DNA from: Tetragonia tetragonoides
Lineage: Eukaryota > Streptophyta > Magnoliopsida > Caryophyllales > Aizoaceae
Assembly: GCA_038025085.1 (NCBI GenBank)
Contig: CM076140.1
Span: 19,717,501 to 19,781,500 of the forward strand
Length of the DNA stretch: 64,000 nucleotides
Direction: 5' to 3'
The position numbers were made by a program, and so were the translations under genes. The stretch's first letter is position 1, and every line of letters starts with the position of its first letter. Positions 35,099 through 45,784 of this stretch are shown piece by piece. The notes beneath the pieces are model-generated. The model saw only the letters and a list, made by a program, of their open reading frames with translations. It did not search any database and was not told where the DNA came from.

Positions 35099-36373
35099 TT
35101 AGACGTAACACTTCTTTAGTTGATCCATATTGGTGAGCTGGCTGAACTCGATGCCATCAATATCCATGAGTCTGACGGCGCCTCCTGATAGGATGTCTTG
35201 GATGATGAATGGTCCGGACCAGTTTAGTCGAAATTTGCCTCTGGGGTCGGTTACTGGGGCTCGTAATTCTTTCCAAACTAAGTCCCCTTCCTTTAAATTT
35301 CGAGGTCGAACCTTTTTGTTGAACGCTCTTGCCATGCGTTGTTGATACATGTGCGAATGGTCTAGGGCCCGTAGGCGTCTTTCATCTGTGAACCTGAGTT
35401 CTTCATAGCGGGCTTGCAACCATTGGGTTTCGGGAATGTCTCCTTCTAAGGCTATGTGCATGGAGGGTAGTTGGACTTCTATGGGTAGAACTGCTTCCAT
35501 TCCATAGACTAGGGAGTAAGGTGTTGCTCCCGTAGAGGATCTTATGGATGTCCTATACCCCCAAAGTGCAAATGGGAGTTTTATGGACCAATCTTTGTAG
35601 TTTTCTATCATCATTTCAATGATAGTTTTGAGGTTTTTGTTGGCAGCCTCTACTGCGCCATTGGTTTGGGGACGGTAAGGGGATGATTTGTGGTGCTGGA
35701 TTTTGTAGCTTTTGAGAAGGGTGGTTGTTTCGGCTTTGAAGTGGGATCCATGGTCACTTATGATTTCATGTGGAACACCATATCGGCAAAGGATGGTGTT
35801 CCTTATGAATTTGGACACTTGTTTGGAAGTAAGGATGGCATAGGACTGGGCTTCAACCCACTTGGTAAAATAATCTATGGCTACTAGGATGTATTCATGT
35901 CCTCCCGAGCCCTTCGGGGTGATCTTTCCAATGATGTCCATTCCCCATGCAGAAAATGGCCAAGGAGAGGTGAAGTTGTGGAGCATCGAGGGTGGCATAT
36001 GCTGCAGGTTGGCATAAATCTGACACTTCTTACACTTCTTAACGTAGTCGTAACAATCCTTTTCCATAGTAGTCCAGTAGTATCCTAATCGTAGAACCTT
36101 CTTGGAGAGCATTCTCCCGTTCATGTGTGGTTCGCACACCCTATTATGTACCTCGTCCATAATCTCTGCAGCTTCTTCGGCGTTCACAGATCTGAGGTTA
36201 ACCCCGTTGTGAGATTTCTTGTACAGAATCCCCTTGTATTCTATGTATTGCGCCGCTAAGAGACGGATGGCCCGTTGATCTCTTAGTGGTGCATTTTGAG
36301 GGTATACTCCTTTGGTGATGTAGTTGAAGACGTCTTGGTACCAAGGATCTTTTTCGATCGGAGCCAAAGTCAC
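35099..36373 (-). CDS. Integrase of element B, open
   Basis: Open minus-strand frame of 424 codons; the frame continues a little upstream of 36373 (GTG), so the start is not a real ATG and it would be part of a polyprotein. Zinc domain: H...H (VHNRVCEPH) then CKKCQ near residue 115. Catalytic core: first Asp in WGMDIIGKI, second in IISDHGSHF, Glu in NGAVEAANK. C-terminal domain with YSLVYGMEAVLPIE and DPRGKFRLNWSGPF. Length matches a full Tat integrase with its C-terminal part. No stop or frameshift. RT and RNase H, which should lie directly upstream, are missing; only about 150 bp separate it from the G-patch frame. Confidence 0.9.
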   Translation of the reverse strand: MTLAPIEKDPWYQDVFNYITKGVYPQNAPLRDQRAIRLLAAQYIEYKGILYKKSHNGVNLRSVNAEEAAEIMDEVHNRVCEPHMNGRMLSKKVLRLGYYWTTMEKDCYDYVKKCKKCQIYANLQHMPPSMLHNFTSPWPFSAWGMDIIGKITPKGSGGHEYILVAIDYFTKWVEAQSYAILTSKQVSKFIRNTILCRYGVPHEIISDHGSHFKAETTTLLKSYKIQHHKSSPYRPQTNGAVEAANKNLKTIIEMMIENYKDWSIKLPFALWGYRTSIRSSTGATPYSLVYGMEAVLPIEVQLPSMHIALEGDIPETQWLQARYEELRFTDERRLRALDHSHMYQQRMARAFNKKVRPRNLKEGDLVWKELRAPVTDPRGKFRLNWSGPFIIQDILSGGAVRLMDIDGIEFSQLTNMDQLKKCYV

Positions 36374-36521
36374 TTCTGTGTCGAGGTTGTTGCAAAAGGT
36401 TGGTTCGCTTCCTTTTTTTTTTGGAGTGGCATCGTTGAGGGAGTTCAGCTACTCAAATTGCTGTAAAAGTGAAAATCTGTATTCTTGCTTTTGCGAAGTT
36501 TACTTACATTGTTTAAATTAA

Positions 36522-38389
36522 TTAGTTAATAATTTGTGCAACTTTGTAATCATTGTATTTGTCAATAGTTAAACTAGGCAGCAAATAAGCAGAAGGATTT
36601 TCTATTTTATTGATATTAGAATTGAAAACAACAAGAAAGGGATCTGAATTTCCCTTCACATCGACACTAGACTTAGAAAAAGTGAAGGGGACATTTCCTG
36701 ATTTTGACTCATATCTAGGACCTATGCTAGACACTGACTCTGACTGAGACTCGGAATCAGGTTCTTCCATCATTGGTCCTTCTCCAGCGGATATCGTGAC
36801 CTTTCGTCCATTCGGGCCAGTCCAGCTTACTTCTTTACGTCATCCCATTGTGACATCCTCGGTAGTATATATCAGGTCTGCAGGGTTAAAGTTGCAATCA
36901 CTAAGAGCCATCACCTCTTCATCTACTTCAGGAGCTTCGACCGTTCTGTTTTCTCGGCCAAATAAGAGACCCAGTAGCTGGTTACCTGGTGCTTTCGCCC
37001 AATCTTGGCTTGCTGGCTCTAAGGGGTGTTGTGCCTCCTCGCCCAACTGATTGCAGTCTCGGAATATTTCAAAACCTGGATGCGTGACCCTGGTTTCTTC
37101 ATCATAGTACGGCTCTGGGAAGCCGTAGTATGGGCAGTAGTCTCCTTTTGTGATGAACTGGCCATATAGCGTGTGGCTATAGGGTGAGATGACATGTTTT
37201 CCCTTAAATTGTTTCCTTTGTTTCAGAACCTGGTCTCGGATTTCTTTGTCAGTAGGTTCATAGCCAAGCCCGAAAGAGTTGTTTTTGGGCTCAAATTTGA
37301 AAGTAGTGGGCCCTTGTCCATTTCTTCCCAGACCCATACCGGGTATATATCCTTGCTTTTTGAGGAAACCATTAACATGAGGATTTGAGTGTGGTAAGAA
37401 AGGTGCTTGATCCATTTCAAGCACATTAACTTCGAACTGCGGTTCATACCTTCGTATTTTGATCTTGAATACATGGGATTTTGGGGGAGAAACTGTCCCG
37501 GAGTTGATAACAGATTGGATGTCATACTTCAAATGATAACATTGCTCAGTGAGATGGCCAAAACATCTGTGGTATTGGCAATACAGGTAATGATCTTCTT
37601 CTTCTACCCACACTCCTTCTAGGAACTGCAAATCTCCGCGACGAAGTAGAGCGGACATGATGTCATAAATTAGCACTGTTAGGGGCGTGAACTCATGGAT
37701 GGGGATACTTGGTCTTTCCCTTGATAACCAATGATGCGCGGGCCATATTGTTCCTTCATCAATGAAGGTTTGGATTCTGCCCCTCAAATCCCTACAGTCA
37801 TTGGTGTGATGTCCGCAGGCTCGACAGTATTCGCAATAAACACTTGGATTTCCATTCTCTGGGATGAGCTCATATGTTGGTCCTACCGGATGTATATAGC
37901 CATACGCCCTCATTTGTTGAAAGATGCGCTCTTGAGGCCAACGGGGCTGCCCTTGATCTAGAGCCAGCTTGCCACCTTCTAGAAACTTAATTCTTTGTTC
38001 CAACTCAGCGACTGTTTTCTGCAGCTTTTTAATTTCTGAATGGTAGACCACTACATATTGAGTTAGGTGCTCAATATCGTCTTGTGATTCAGCAATGGCT
38101 TTATTGGTTTGCCTGCGCTTCTATATTCAACGAGACGTGGTGTCTCATCTGGATCAAGGCCCACTTGGGTCTTGGCCTCCCGAAATGATCGGTCTAATTG
38201 TTCTTCCAGATCAAGGGATTCATCTTGAGTATTTAGCACTGATTCTCTCATAGTTTCGCGAACTGGATACGTGGTGGTTACAAAATGGGTTTTGACCCTC
38301 TTAGCATTCTCGCCACTTTCCGACCCTAGCATGAGGAGAGACTCTTTCTGTGTATCCTCAGCTATGGAACGCTTGATGGACCCTGGCAT
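36522..38389 (-). pseudogene. Reduced gag/G-patch polyprotein of element B
   Basis: Starts at ATG 38389 (MPGSIKRSIAEDTQ), with one frameshift near 38110 into a 403-codon frame (38051-36840), then a single in-frame TGA (36837-36839) before a further open stretch to 36522. Parts in order: acidic N-terminus; coiled coil (EIKKLQKTVAELEQRIKFLE); a perfect CX2CX4HX4C knuckle (CEYCRACGHHTNDC, about 37835-37790); a CX2HX4HX4C variant (CQYHRCFGHLTEQC, about 37590-37540); a G-patch (KKQGYIPGMGLGRNGQGP, about 37370-37310, and FGLGYEPTDKE); an acidic Ser-rich end. The gag capsid core between coiled coil and knuckles, and the protease between knuckles and G-patch, are absent, and the joins stay in frame. 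RNA binding is the likely remaining property. Confidence 0.75.
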
Positions 38390-39445
38390 GATCTGAACGA
38401 GTAGAAGACCTTTTAGGATCAGAAGACCATGAAACTCTTACTTAATGAAAAATTGACCCACACGTAGAAAACACATTGTCCTAAAAGGGAAAAGAAAGTC
38501 CTTAAGCCTAACTGCCCAAATATTTCCCTAATATTCAAGGAAAACAAAGTCAGTGAACGAAAATAAGAAAAATAATGGAAAAGGATGACTATCCTAATTG
38601 TTTTTTTAGACTCAAAGAAAATGAAAAATGGGATAAAATAAAAAGAAATTTCGGTCCCTTTTTTTATTTATTTATTTTTTTAATTTTTGATTTTTCGGCA
38701 TTTATGTTTTTGCCCTTTTTTTTTTTACTTTTTTGATTTTTTTTTTTTTAATTTTTTTTTTTTGACCGAATCTGAATTACATCAAACGAAAAAAGAAAAT
38801 ACAGAAATAAGAAAAAGGGAGAGGGAGAGGGAAAATTGAAAGACTGACTCTTTTTCTTTTACTAAAAAGATCCTAGAAATTGTCCATGACTCTTAGAATA
38901 TATCATTAGGAAAATGATGAGTGTTCATTGAATTTGAATTCTCGCACCATTTTTTAGGCATTAGGAACTAGCTAAAAAAAAAAACGACTCCTAGCACGTA
39001 AGTACATGTTGGCACATAATCACGATATCCATGCATTCAAGCAAGCATTATAACAACGCAGTTTACAGACAAACATGTGATCAGACGGGCATTACAATGA
39101 CATATGCACAACAAGCAAGTGGATGCATGAATGTGGGTTAAAGGCTTTTGGCTCCTGTGAGGTTACCACGACAAATTACAATTTCCGTTCGGCGGATGGT
39201 CGACACATCGATTGTAATTCTTTTCATCAACAAAGGATTGATGAGTCATGGGTGAGGAAGCGTCAATTTGCACGATAGGACAACTGTATATTCCTTTAGA
39301 TATACGGGTTGTCTACGAGTTGCGACACAAACTTCCTCGTGGGTCAATAAGGGTCAAAAGGTTGTGCAAAAATATGCAAAAATATGAAACATGTTATTAA
39401 ACAATTAAGCAAACTTGACTTTCGAGTCTCACCCTCTTAAATAAG
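38390..39445 (-). other. Leader of element B
   Basis: Untranslated leader with long T/A-rich runs (38580-38770); no supported gene. Confidence 0.7.
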
Positions 39446-39463
39446 TCCCCAGTGAAGTCGCCA
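39446..39463 (-). promoter_or_regulatory. Primer-binding site of element B
   Basis: The complement reads TGGCGACTTCACTGGGGA, 1 bp from the LTR at 39465. Confidence 0.88.
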
Positions 39464-39464
39464 C

Positions 39465-40774
39465 TGTAAGGACGCGGGATTTTTCCAATCCTTGTTTGCA
39501 CAGAGTGCGTCCTTATAGAAAATTTGTCAGTTGGGGGCTTAGATAAGTTCAATGGACCATCGAGTTATAAAAGCTTTTGAAAAGACTTGAATAAAAAAAA
39601 CCATGAAAGAGGTCACAAATCTGCTATCGGCGTTTTATCGAAGGGACAACCCAATAGCACGATAAGTGAACTAATCATGTTTGTAGAAAGACTCCACCTT
39701 ATATAAAACATATAAGTACCCAAGAATAAAGGGTTCGGGGGCGAAGGTATGAGGTGAGAAGGTTTTAGGCACCCAACTCGCCTGTATTATGACGGCCTCT
39801 ACTAACTCAAGTTTGCTTAATAATTTAAAGACATAATTCCCATGCAAAACCGGATTAACAACCTAGACTTAGACTATTAATTGGTGTATCACAAGCATCA
39901 CAACATTTATTTTTAACCCTTATTTAGACATGCATTTGATTGACAAGTTGAGCAGTACAACGACTACATAGACAGTATTTAGGAAGCAATAAAAACGTGA
40001 CCTAGCATGATATCTACATTATGACTACTTAGAAAATAAACAATTAAGCAAGTAATTTAATTTGAGCCCTCAGGAATTTGTACTTGAACTGTAGGCTATA
40101 TTTGACAAGAATAGTAAAAATAGATCTCAAGTTTGGAAGAAAGAGGGGGAAGCTCGGTGTCAATACTCCCGAGAATAGAGGTTGTCAACTGTAGACTGTG
40201 TGTTTTGAACTGAGGGTGAAGGGTTGTTTATATAGGCGTGGAAAAGTAGAGTTGTATGATCGAATTTGAGCTGACACATGAGACGGGCTTGAAAAATGAG
40301 CCGGGCCCGAAGGGAAGTCAGCGCCGCTAGCAGCCTTGGTCTGGGCCGCTAGCGGCCCAGGGAAATTGGTCACCGCTGCTAGCGGCCCTGGCCTGGGCCG
40401 CTGACGCTGTCAGCAGCCAGCTTGAAAAGACATTCCGAAACCGTTTTACGCTGTCAGCAGCCATTTTCATTTTCCGGAGGATTTTAAATATTCCGAAAAA
40501 CATGAAAAGACAGTTTTACTCCTGAACGATAAAAGACGGTTTTACCCTTAAACCGCAACTTGGTGACCGAGAGTCGGAATGAGGCATGAGACGTGTCGTT
40601 GAAAAGCTCTTGAACGGGGCTTCTGAATGGAATGGAATGAAGGAGTGTTTGGAGGGAAAAACCTGAGACCTTATCTTAACTATTAAAGCAAAATAGCAGT
40701 TCAAGCTTAAAAATTACTCCTTTCATCATCGGGCTTTTGCGAAGAAATCTGAAGACGCTTTTTTGGCGTCTACA
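39465..40774 (-). repeat. 5' LTR of element B
   Basis: Copy of 27369-28643 with scattered substitutions. Its GCCGCTAGCGGC array (40318-40410) differs in length and arrangement from that of the other LTR. TATAT at 40775-40779 is the second target copy. Confidence 0.93.
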
Positions 40775-40779
40775 TATAT

Positions 40780-41756
40780 GCATGCAAAAAACTATAAAAA
40801 GATGCAAACTTGCATAAACTAATAAAAAGATGCTAACTTTAAATTAACTAATTATGCATAATTATATACAAAGACCCAAACATGCAGATTTACTCAACTA
40901 TAATCAAAAGCTAAATAAAACATGATTAATAGACAATAAATAAGAGATTTATAAAGAATTTAGGCCCTCAGGATGGTTAACCTGGACGTTCTATTCGAAC
41001 GGGACTAGTAGAATTGGAATTGCTCTTCAATCTTGGGTGTTAGGTTAGGTGCCATGCTTGCTTGAGTCTTCAAAAATCTGAATTCTCTTTGATTTCGGGA
41101 AAATATGTGCTCTCAATGCTCTCAACATTATGAACTGACCAACCTCTCTCAAAAGAGGGTGAAAAGGAGTATTTATAGAGTTAGGGGACAGAATTAGGGG
41201 CTTAGGGTAAGAAACCCGGCGCCAAAACTCGGCCCAGCCAAAAAAGGGGCCCAGCGACCACACGGAAGGCAGTTGGGGCCAGCGGCTGCAGCTGGGCCTC
41301 AGCGGCAGTGCCGCCGAGGCTCAGCGGCCTACCACTGAAGCTCAGCAGCATGCCGCTTGGCCCAGCGGCTGCCCAGAGGGCCCCCGCTGTCACGCGTATG
41401 CCGCCGGACTGACAGCGTCAGCCGCTGGGCCCGGAGGCGCGCGCGTGCCTAGGGTTTTTTGACTTTTTGTGCTCAGTAAATTACGAAATTGCCCTTGGGC
41501 TGACCCAGAGTGTCGGGATTGAGCTGTTTTGACCCAAATCTTAGAGACGCGATATCTCTTGATCCGGGAGCCTGATTGAGGCAAGGTCAAAGGCGTTGGA
41601 ATCCTTATAACAAGGGCTATCCAAAGACTGAGGTTTCAAGGAATTTGGTCTAGATTTCCGAGCAATGTCCTTTTCTACTTACGTCCATGTTAATCCATTA
41701 CCATCATCATCGGGAGTTGCGGTGCCAGGGGATGAGAACCGATTAGGGTGTCTATA
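40780..41756 (-). repeat. 5' LTR of element A, second segment
   Basis: Continues the LTR broken at 27368; corresponds to 14108-15020. It ends TCTATA where the other copy has TCTACA, followed by the target duplication AGTAC. Its GC array (41251-41435) has about 60 bp more AGCGG/CCGCT units than the left copy. Confidence 0.93.
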
Positions 41757-42599
41757 AGTACATTCTTGATCATAATTACCTTTTGACCAAAACCCTTAAG
41801 CCTACCCCATTGCATGAACTAGAACCAATGCTTTAGGTTGAAACTCAGTCCCATGTCCATGCTAGATTTTCATGATCATGTTATTTGCGTTGTTGTGCTG
41901 TTTGCCCATATGTGAACGCAATCTTTGCGTAGTCTTTTTCGTCGTCATGGATTATTAGGTTAGACCCTAATTTGGATCTTTTCTTTTTTTGAGTCTAGAT
42001 TTTGTCTTAAGATTGAGTCTAGAATCTTCATTTTTAGGAAAAAATATCCCTGAATGTTCTATATGATGCTCGTTACCTTAGGAAAGATTTGAATGCTTTA
42101 TTCTTTCTTTTTATTGAGGTAGTGAGTCTAGGCCAAAAGATCTAGATAATATCTCTCCCCTTCCCTTTTAGTCAAGAGTATAATATCTTTTGCTTTATCC
42201 CATATTGAGTCGAGATAATATCTCTCCCCTCCCCTTTTAGTCAAGAGTATAATATCTTTTGCTTTATCGCATATTGAGTCGAGATAATATCTCTCCCCTC
42301 CCCTTTTAGTAAAGAGTATAATATCTTTTGCTTTATCCCATATTGAGTCGAGGTAATATCTCTCCCCTCTCCTTTTAGTCAAGAGTATAATATCTTTTGC
42401 TTTATCCCATATTGAGTCAAGATAATATCTCTCCCCTCTCCTTTTAGTCATGAGTATAATATCTTTTATCTTTCTTTTTCCGTGTCGAGATCTTTTGACC
42501 TAAACCCATTACTTAGTCCCCAAGGCTAGCTATGTTGATGGAATATTCTAGATAGAAATTTCCCATCTTTGTTTTAAAACTTTTCTTTTGTGGAACTTG
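41757..42599 (+). other. Leader of element C, second part
   Basis: Continues the leader broken at 13487 and runs to gag. It contains the 69-bp tandem repeat at 42143-42475. Confidence 0.75.
42143..42475. repeat. 69-bp tandem repeat in the leader of C (5 copies)
   Basis: Unit with GATAATATCTCTCCCC, TTTTAGTCAAGAG and TTGCTTTATCCCATATTGAGTC; five copies, few differences. 69 is divisible by 3, so the minus strand stays open as a 23-residue repeat; that frame is a by-product and not a likely gene. Confidence 0.92.
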
Positions 42600-44024
42600 T
42601 TAGTCTTTCCTTTTCTAAGTCTTATCCGCTGTCCAGGATTGGAAAGAAAGCAGTCGATCCAAAAAGTTTGGAACGCGATCATAGTAATCAACGTTTGGTT
42701 AGGAAGCTCGTATTGGAATCTCCCCCTCCGAGCAAAGCTAGGTCTGATGCAGTGTTTGTTACTCCCCCTCCATATCGACCACCTGGTTCTAAGTTGACCA
42801 AAATGGCCGAAGATGATATGCCACCTCCACCACCTAAGACTACTGATGAGATGTTGGCTGAAATGATGAAAATATTGGAAACCATGGGAAACCGTGTGAC
42901 ATGGATAGAAAGCAAGGTTAAGGAAGATGACCCTTTCAACCAAGATGATCCTCCACCTTGAGATGACAAAGTAGAAGAGCTAGGTGCTCAAATTAAGAAC
43001 CTTGAGTTAGCTCTAACTCAAAACAAGATCACAAGTGACTACATGATCAATGCTGAAGGATATTCCTCTCACATCAAGGGGAAGCTCCCACAAAAGTTCT
43101 CTATGCCTGAAGTCCCCACCTTCAAAGGGACCGATGATCCCAAAGATCACATAAGGGCTTTCACACTACGATGGGCCTAAGAGGAATGGATCCTGACCTC
43201 TATCACAATCTTTGGACCCCACTGTTAGGGCATGGTTCTTCAAGCTTGAGCCCACTCAGATTCAAGAATGGAACAAAGTGTCTAGTTTGTTCCTCACTAG
43301 GTACGCCGACAACGTCATCGAACCAACTACCATCAGAGAGTTGGAAGCAATAAAGCAAGGTGAAAATGAAAGTTTCACTGACTTTGCTAAGAAATGGAGA
43401 GCTAAAGTGGCCGAAATGCTTGACCGTCCATCCGAGGAAGAGCAAATTCGGAAACTCATCAAGAACTTACAACCTCCTTAATTGAATCCTCTCAAATAAA
43501 AAGCAATTACTTCATACACACAACTCAATAGTGTGTGTAGGATTGCTCATAGAGGATGATCAAGCACTCAAAAAGGAGAAAAGCAAGGACTTCTTCAACA
43601 AAGGCACTTATAACTCGAACTACAAGAAGAATCTCAATTCGGGAGGCTCTTCCAACAAGATTAATGAAGTCAATGCTGTCTACGACAAACCGCAAAGGCA
43701 ATACACCACATTGGGTATGACCTATGCTAAAGCCTTGGAAAAGCTCGTCAAGAATGACTATCTCAATGTCATGGGCCCCACTCTGGATCCTGACATTGAA
43801 AAGAGGAGCCCATCATGGAACCCTAACCTTTATTGCAAATTCCATAGAGGAAAAGGACATGACACACCGAGAAGTGTTGGACACTCAAGAATAAAATCCA
43901 GGATCTTTTTGACAATGGGACTATTCCTAAGCCAAAGAATGTTCCCACTCCAAACAACAACACCAATCCTCTAGGTGCGGTTTTTGTCATTACAAATGAA
44001 GAGGAAGAAAAGGACCTGTCTCGC
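42600..44024 (+). pseudogene. Gag of element C
   Basis: Several frames joined by breaks: to 42961 (TGA after a Pro-rich segment), on to about 43170, 43212-43481, 43531-43974. Order: basic/Pro-rich N-terminus, coiled-coil-like stretch (TTDEMLAEMMKILETMGNRV), start of the gag core (FSMPEVPTFKGTDDP), FLTRYADNVIEPTT and WRAKVAEMLDRPSEEEQ, then a knuckle-like CKFHRGKGHDT with a frameshift right after it. Homologous to gag of A over its whole length. Capsid/nucleocapsid by family. Inactive. Confidence 0.87.
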
Positions 44025-45780
44025 TTGATTATGCCAATTGGACATCCTATCCCACCATTTAAGTTTGACTCCCTCCACCTAGAGGTAGCCGGACTTTCGG
44101 AAAGCGATAGCGACGAGGAAGATGCTACCCTCCAAATTTCTAAAGCATGGTACGACTCTTCTGATGATAAATCTCCTGAAGTCGAACACCTCACAAGGTC
44201 GGGAAGGCATTACGTACCACCCCATCTCCAGAACAAGGATCCATTACAAAACACAGCTTCAGTCATACCTCAAGTGAGAGACTCTCCACTAGTCCAAAAC
44301 AAGGATGAAAACCCTCCAAACGAGGATGATGGCACTACACTACTTAAACAGCTTCAAAAGACTAAGGCCGATACCTCCATATGGCAACTCTTGACTACCT
44401 CTCAAGTACATAGGAATGCTCTACTAAAAGCACTTAATCAAACTATGGTCTCCTCCGAAGCTACTTCGGATGACTTAGTCAATCTCCTCACAAAAGGAAA
44501 TTCTTTGCAAGCAATTGCATTCACTAATGAAGACCTTCCACCTGAAGGAACTCATCATAACAAGGCACTCTACCTAACTTCCATATGTGAGAAGAAACAG
44601 ATTCCAATGACTCTAATAGACAATGGGTCCGCTGTCAACGTTTGTCCCCTAAGGACCGCCCAATGCTTGGGCATAAATGTCAACAACCTCGCGCATGCCG
44701 CACAAGGGTTGAGGGCCTACGACAATTCCAAGCGAAACGTCTTAGGCATATTTTCGGTAAACCTTAACACTGGACCAATTGAGAAAATGATACAATTCCA
44801 TGTCATCGACATCCCAGCTTCTTTCAATTTACTCCTAGGACGCCCATGGCTCCATGGATTAAACGCGATAGTTTCAACATTACACCAAAAGGTCAAAATG
44901 ATGGTCAGAGGGGTAGTTCTAGAGGTTAGAGCTGATTCTATGATCGCTAGCATTGAAGACTTGCCGGTTCTTCAAGTCAAGCACACTGCGCAAGACGAAG
45001 AATTCTGGCACTTTATGACTGAAGGCATCGCCGTACTTGAGCAAGATATAGCTACTTTCGCACCATATTCCCACCTGGGAATTAATGCCATTCTAAGAAA
45101 TCAGGGACACTTCCCTGGCACATCTCTAGGCAAAGATGTCTCTAAACCACTTCTAGTTTGGTCATCCAAAGCCGGAAATAATCTTTATGGGTTGGGCTAT
45201 AACCCTACCAAGCAGGACTTACGGGAATACATCGCCGAAGAAAAGGCAAAGCGAAGGGACATTAAGGAAAACAAAGTCTATGACATCCCCATGGCACTAT
45301 TCCCGCACACGCTAAACGGGTAGTTCGTCTAGCCTCGAGATCCATTCCCTTATTATGGCTTTCCCGAGCCTTATGTTCTCCCTGTTTATGGGATCCAAGT
45401 TCCCGGATTTGAAGTCTTCCAAGACTTCTACGCGCTGGAAGAAACTCCTTTTCCTGTAAGAAGGAGGCTAAACTTTGATTGGGTAGAGGACACACCCAAC
45501 AACGCTTTAGGTCTATTATTTGGACAAGAGCATCGCCATCCACAAGATGAGGAGCTCCACAATGTCAATAACACAATTTAAGATGCGAACTTTGACCCAA
45601 CTAAGTTGATCACTCCAAACGAGAGTCAACTCACAAAGCAGAAACGCACCATAAGTTGGACAGGAGCCAACGGAAAGAAGATCAAGATCACGATCTCCGA
45701 AGAATCCAAGCCTGACACCGACACTGACTCTAACCGGACTGAGTCTGATTCTGAAGACGAGTCTAATATAGTAGACCCAA
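44025..45780 (+). pseudogene. Protease and G-patch region of element C
   Basis: Frame open from 44025 to a TAG at 45321, then further open stretches to about 45780. An acidic/Ser-rich linker (absent in A) comes first; then the protease DNGSAVNVCPLR near 44620 and FNLLLGRPWLHGLNA near 44830; then a G-patch-like segment (NAILRNQGHFPGTSLG, LYGLGYNPTKQ) near 45090-45220; then an acidic tail like that of B. A frame change near 45785 leads into RT. In Ogre relatives an intron lies between protease and RT; I could not define one here. Confidence 0.85.
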
Positions 45781-45784
45781 ATCG

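Larger units (their letters stand above)
27369..40774 (-). mobile_element. Tat-type Ty3/Gypsy element B (RT-less, non-autonomous)
   Basis: Target duplication TATAT at 27364-27368 and 40775-40779. 13.4 kb; LTRs 27369-28643 and 39465-40774 (about 4 percent different in the first 370 bp by eye). Minus-strand order: primer-binding site, zinc knuckles and G-patch, integrase. Antisense: PMD 30054-32833 and DUF7745 33439-34776. The gag core, protease, RT and both RNase H domains are absent, not just mutated, so B must have moved with enzymes of another element. It is the youngest of the three, as it lies inside A. Confidence 0.92.
13488..41756 (-). mobile_element. Tat-type Ty3/Gypsy element A (interrupted by B)
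   Basis: Target duplication AGTAC at 13483-13487 and 41757-41761. In minus orientation: 5' LTR 41756-26748 (interrupted by B), primer-binding site 26746-26729, gag-pol 25702-21096, antisense DUF7745 and PMD genes on the plus strand (19100-20642 and 16113-18302), polypurine tract 15034-15021, 3' LTR 15020-13488. About 14.9 kb without B. Pol has lost RNase H and the integrase N-terminus, and RT has a changed catalytic motif, so A cannot move by itself. Confidence 0.93.

Noticed and set aside
38050..38120. Programmed frameshift in the B gag-like gene
   Set aside because: One missing base explains it; A and C show no frame change at the same place.
42128..42451. 107-codon minus-strand frame with 23-residue repeats
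   Set aside because: A by-product of a 69-bp tandem repeat in the leader of C; no homologue in A or B.
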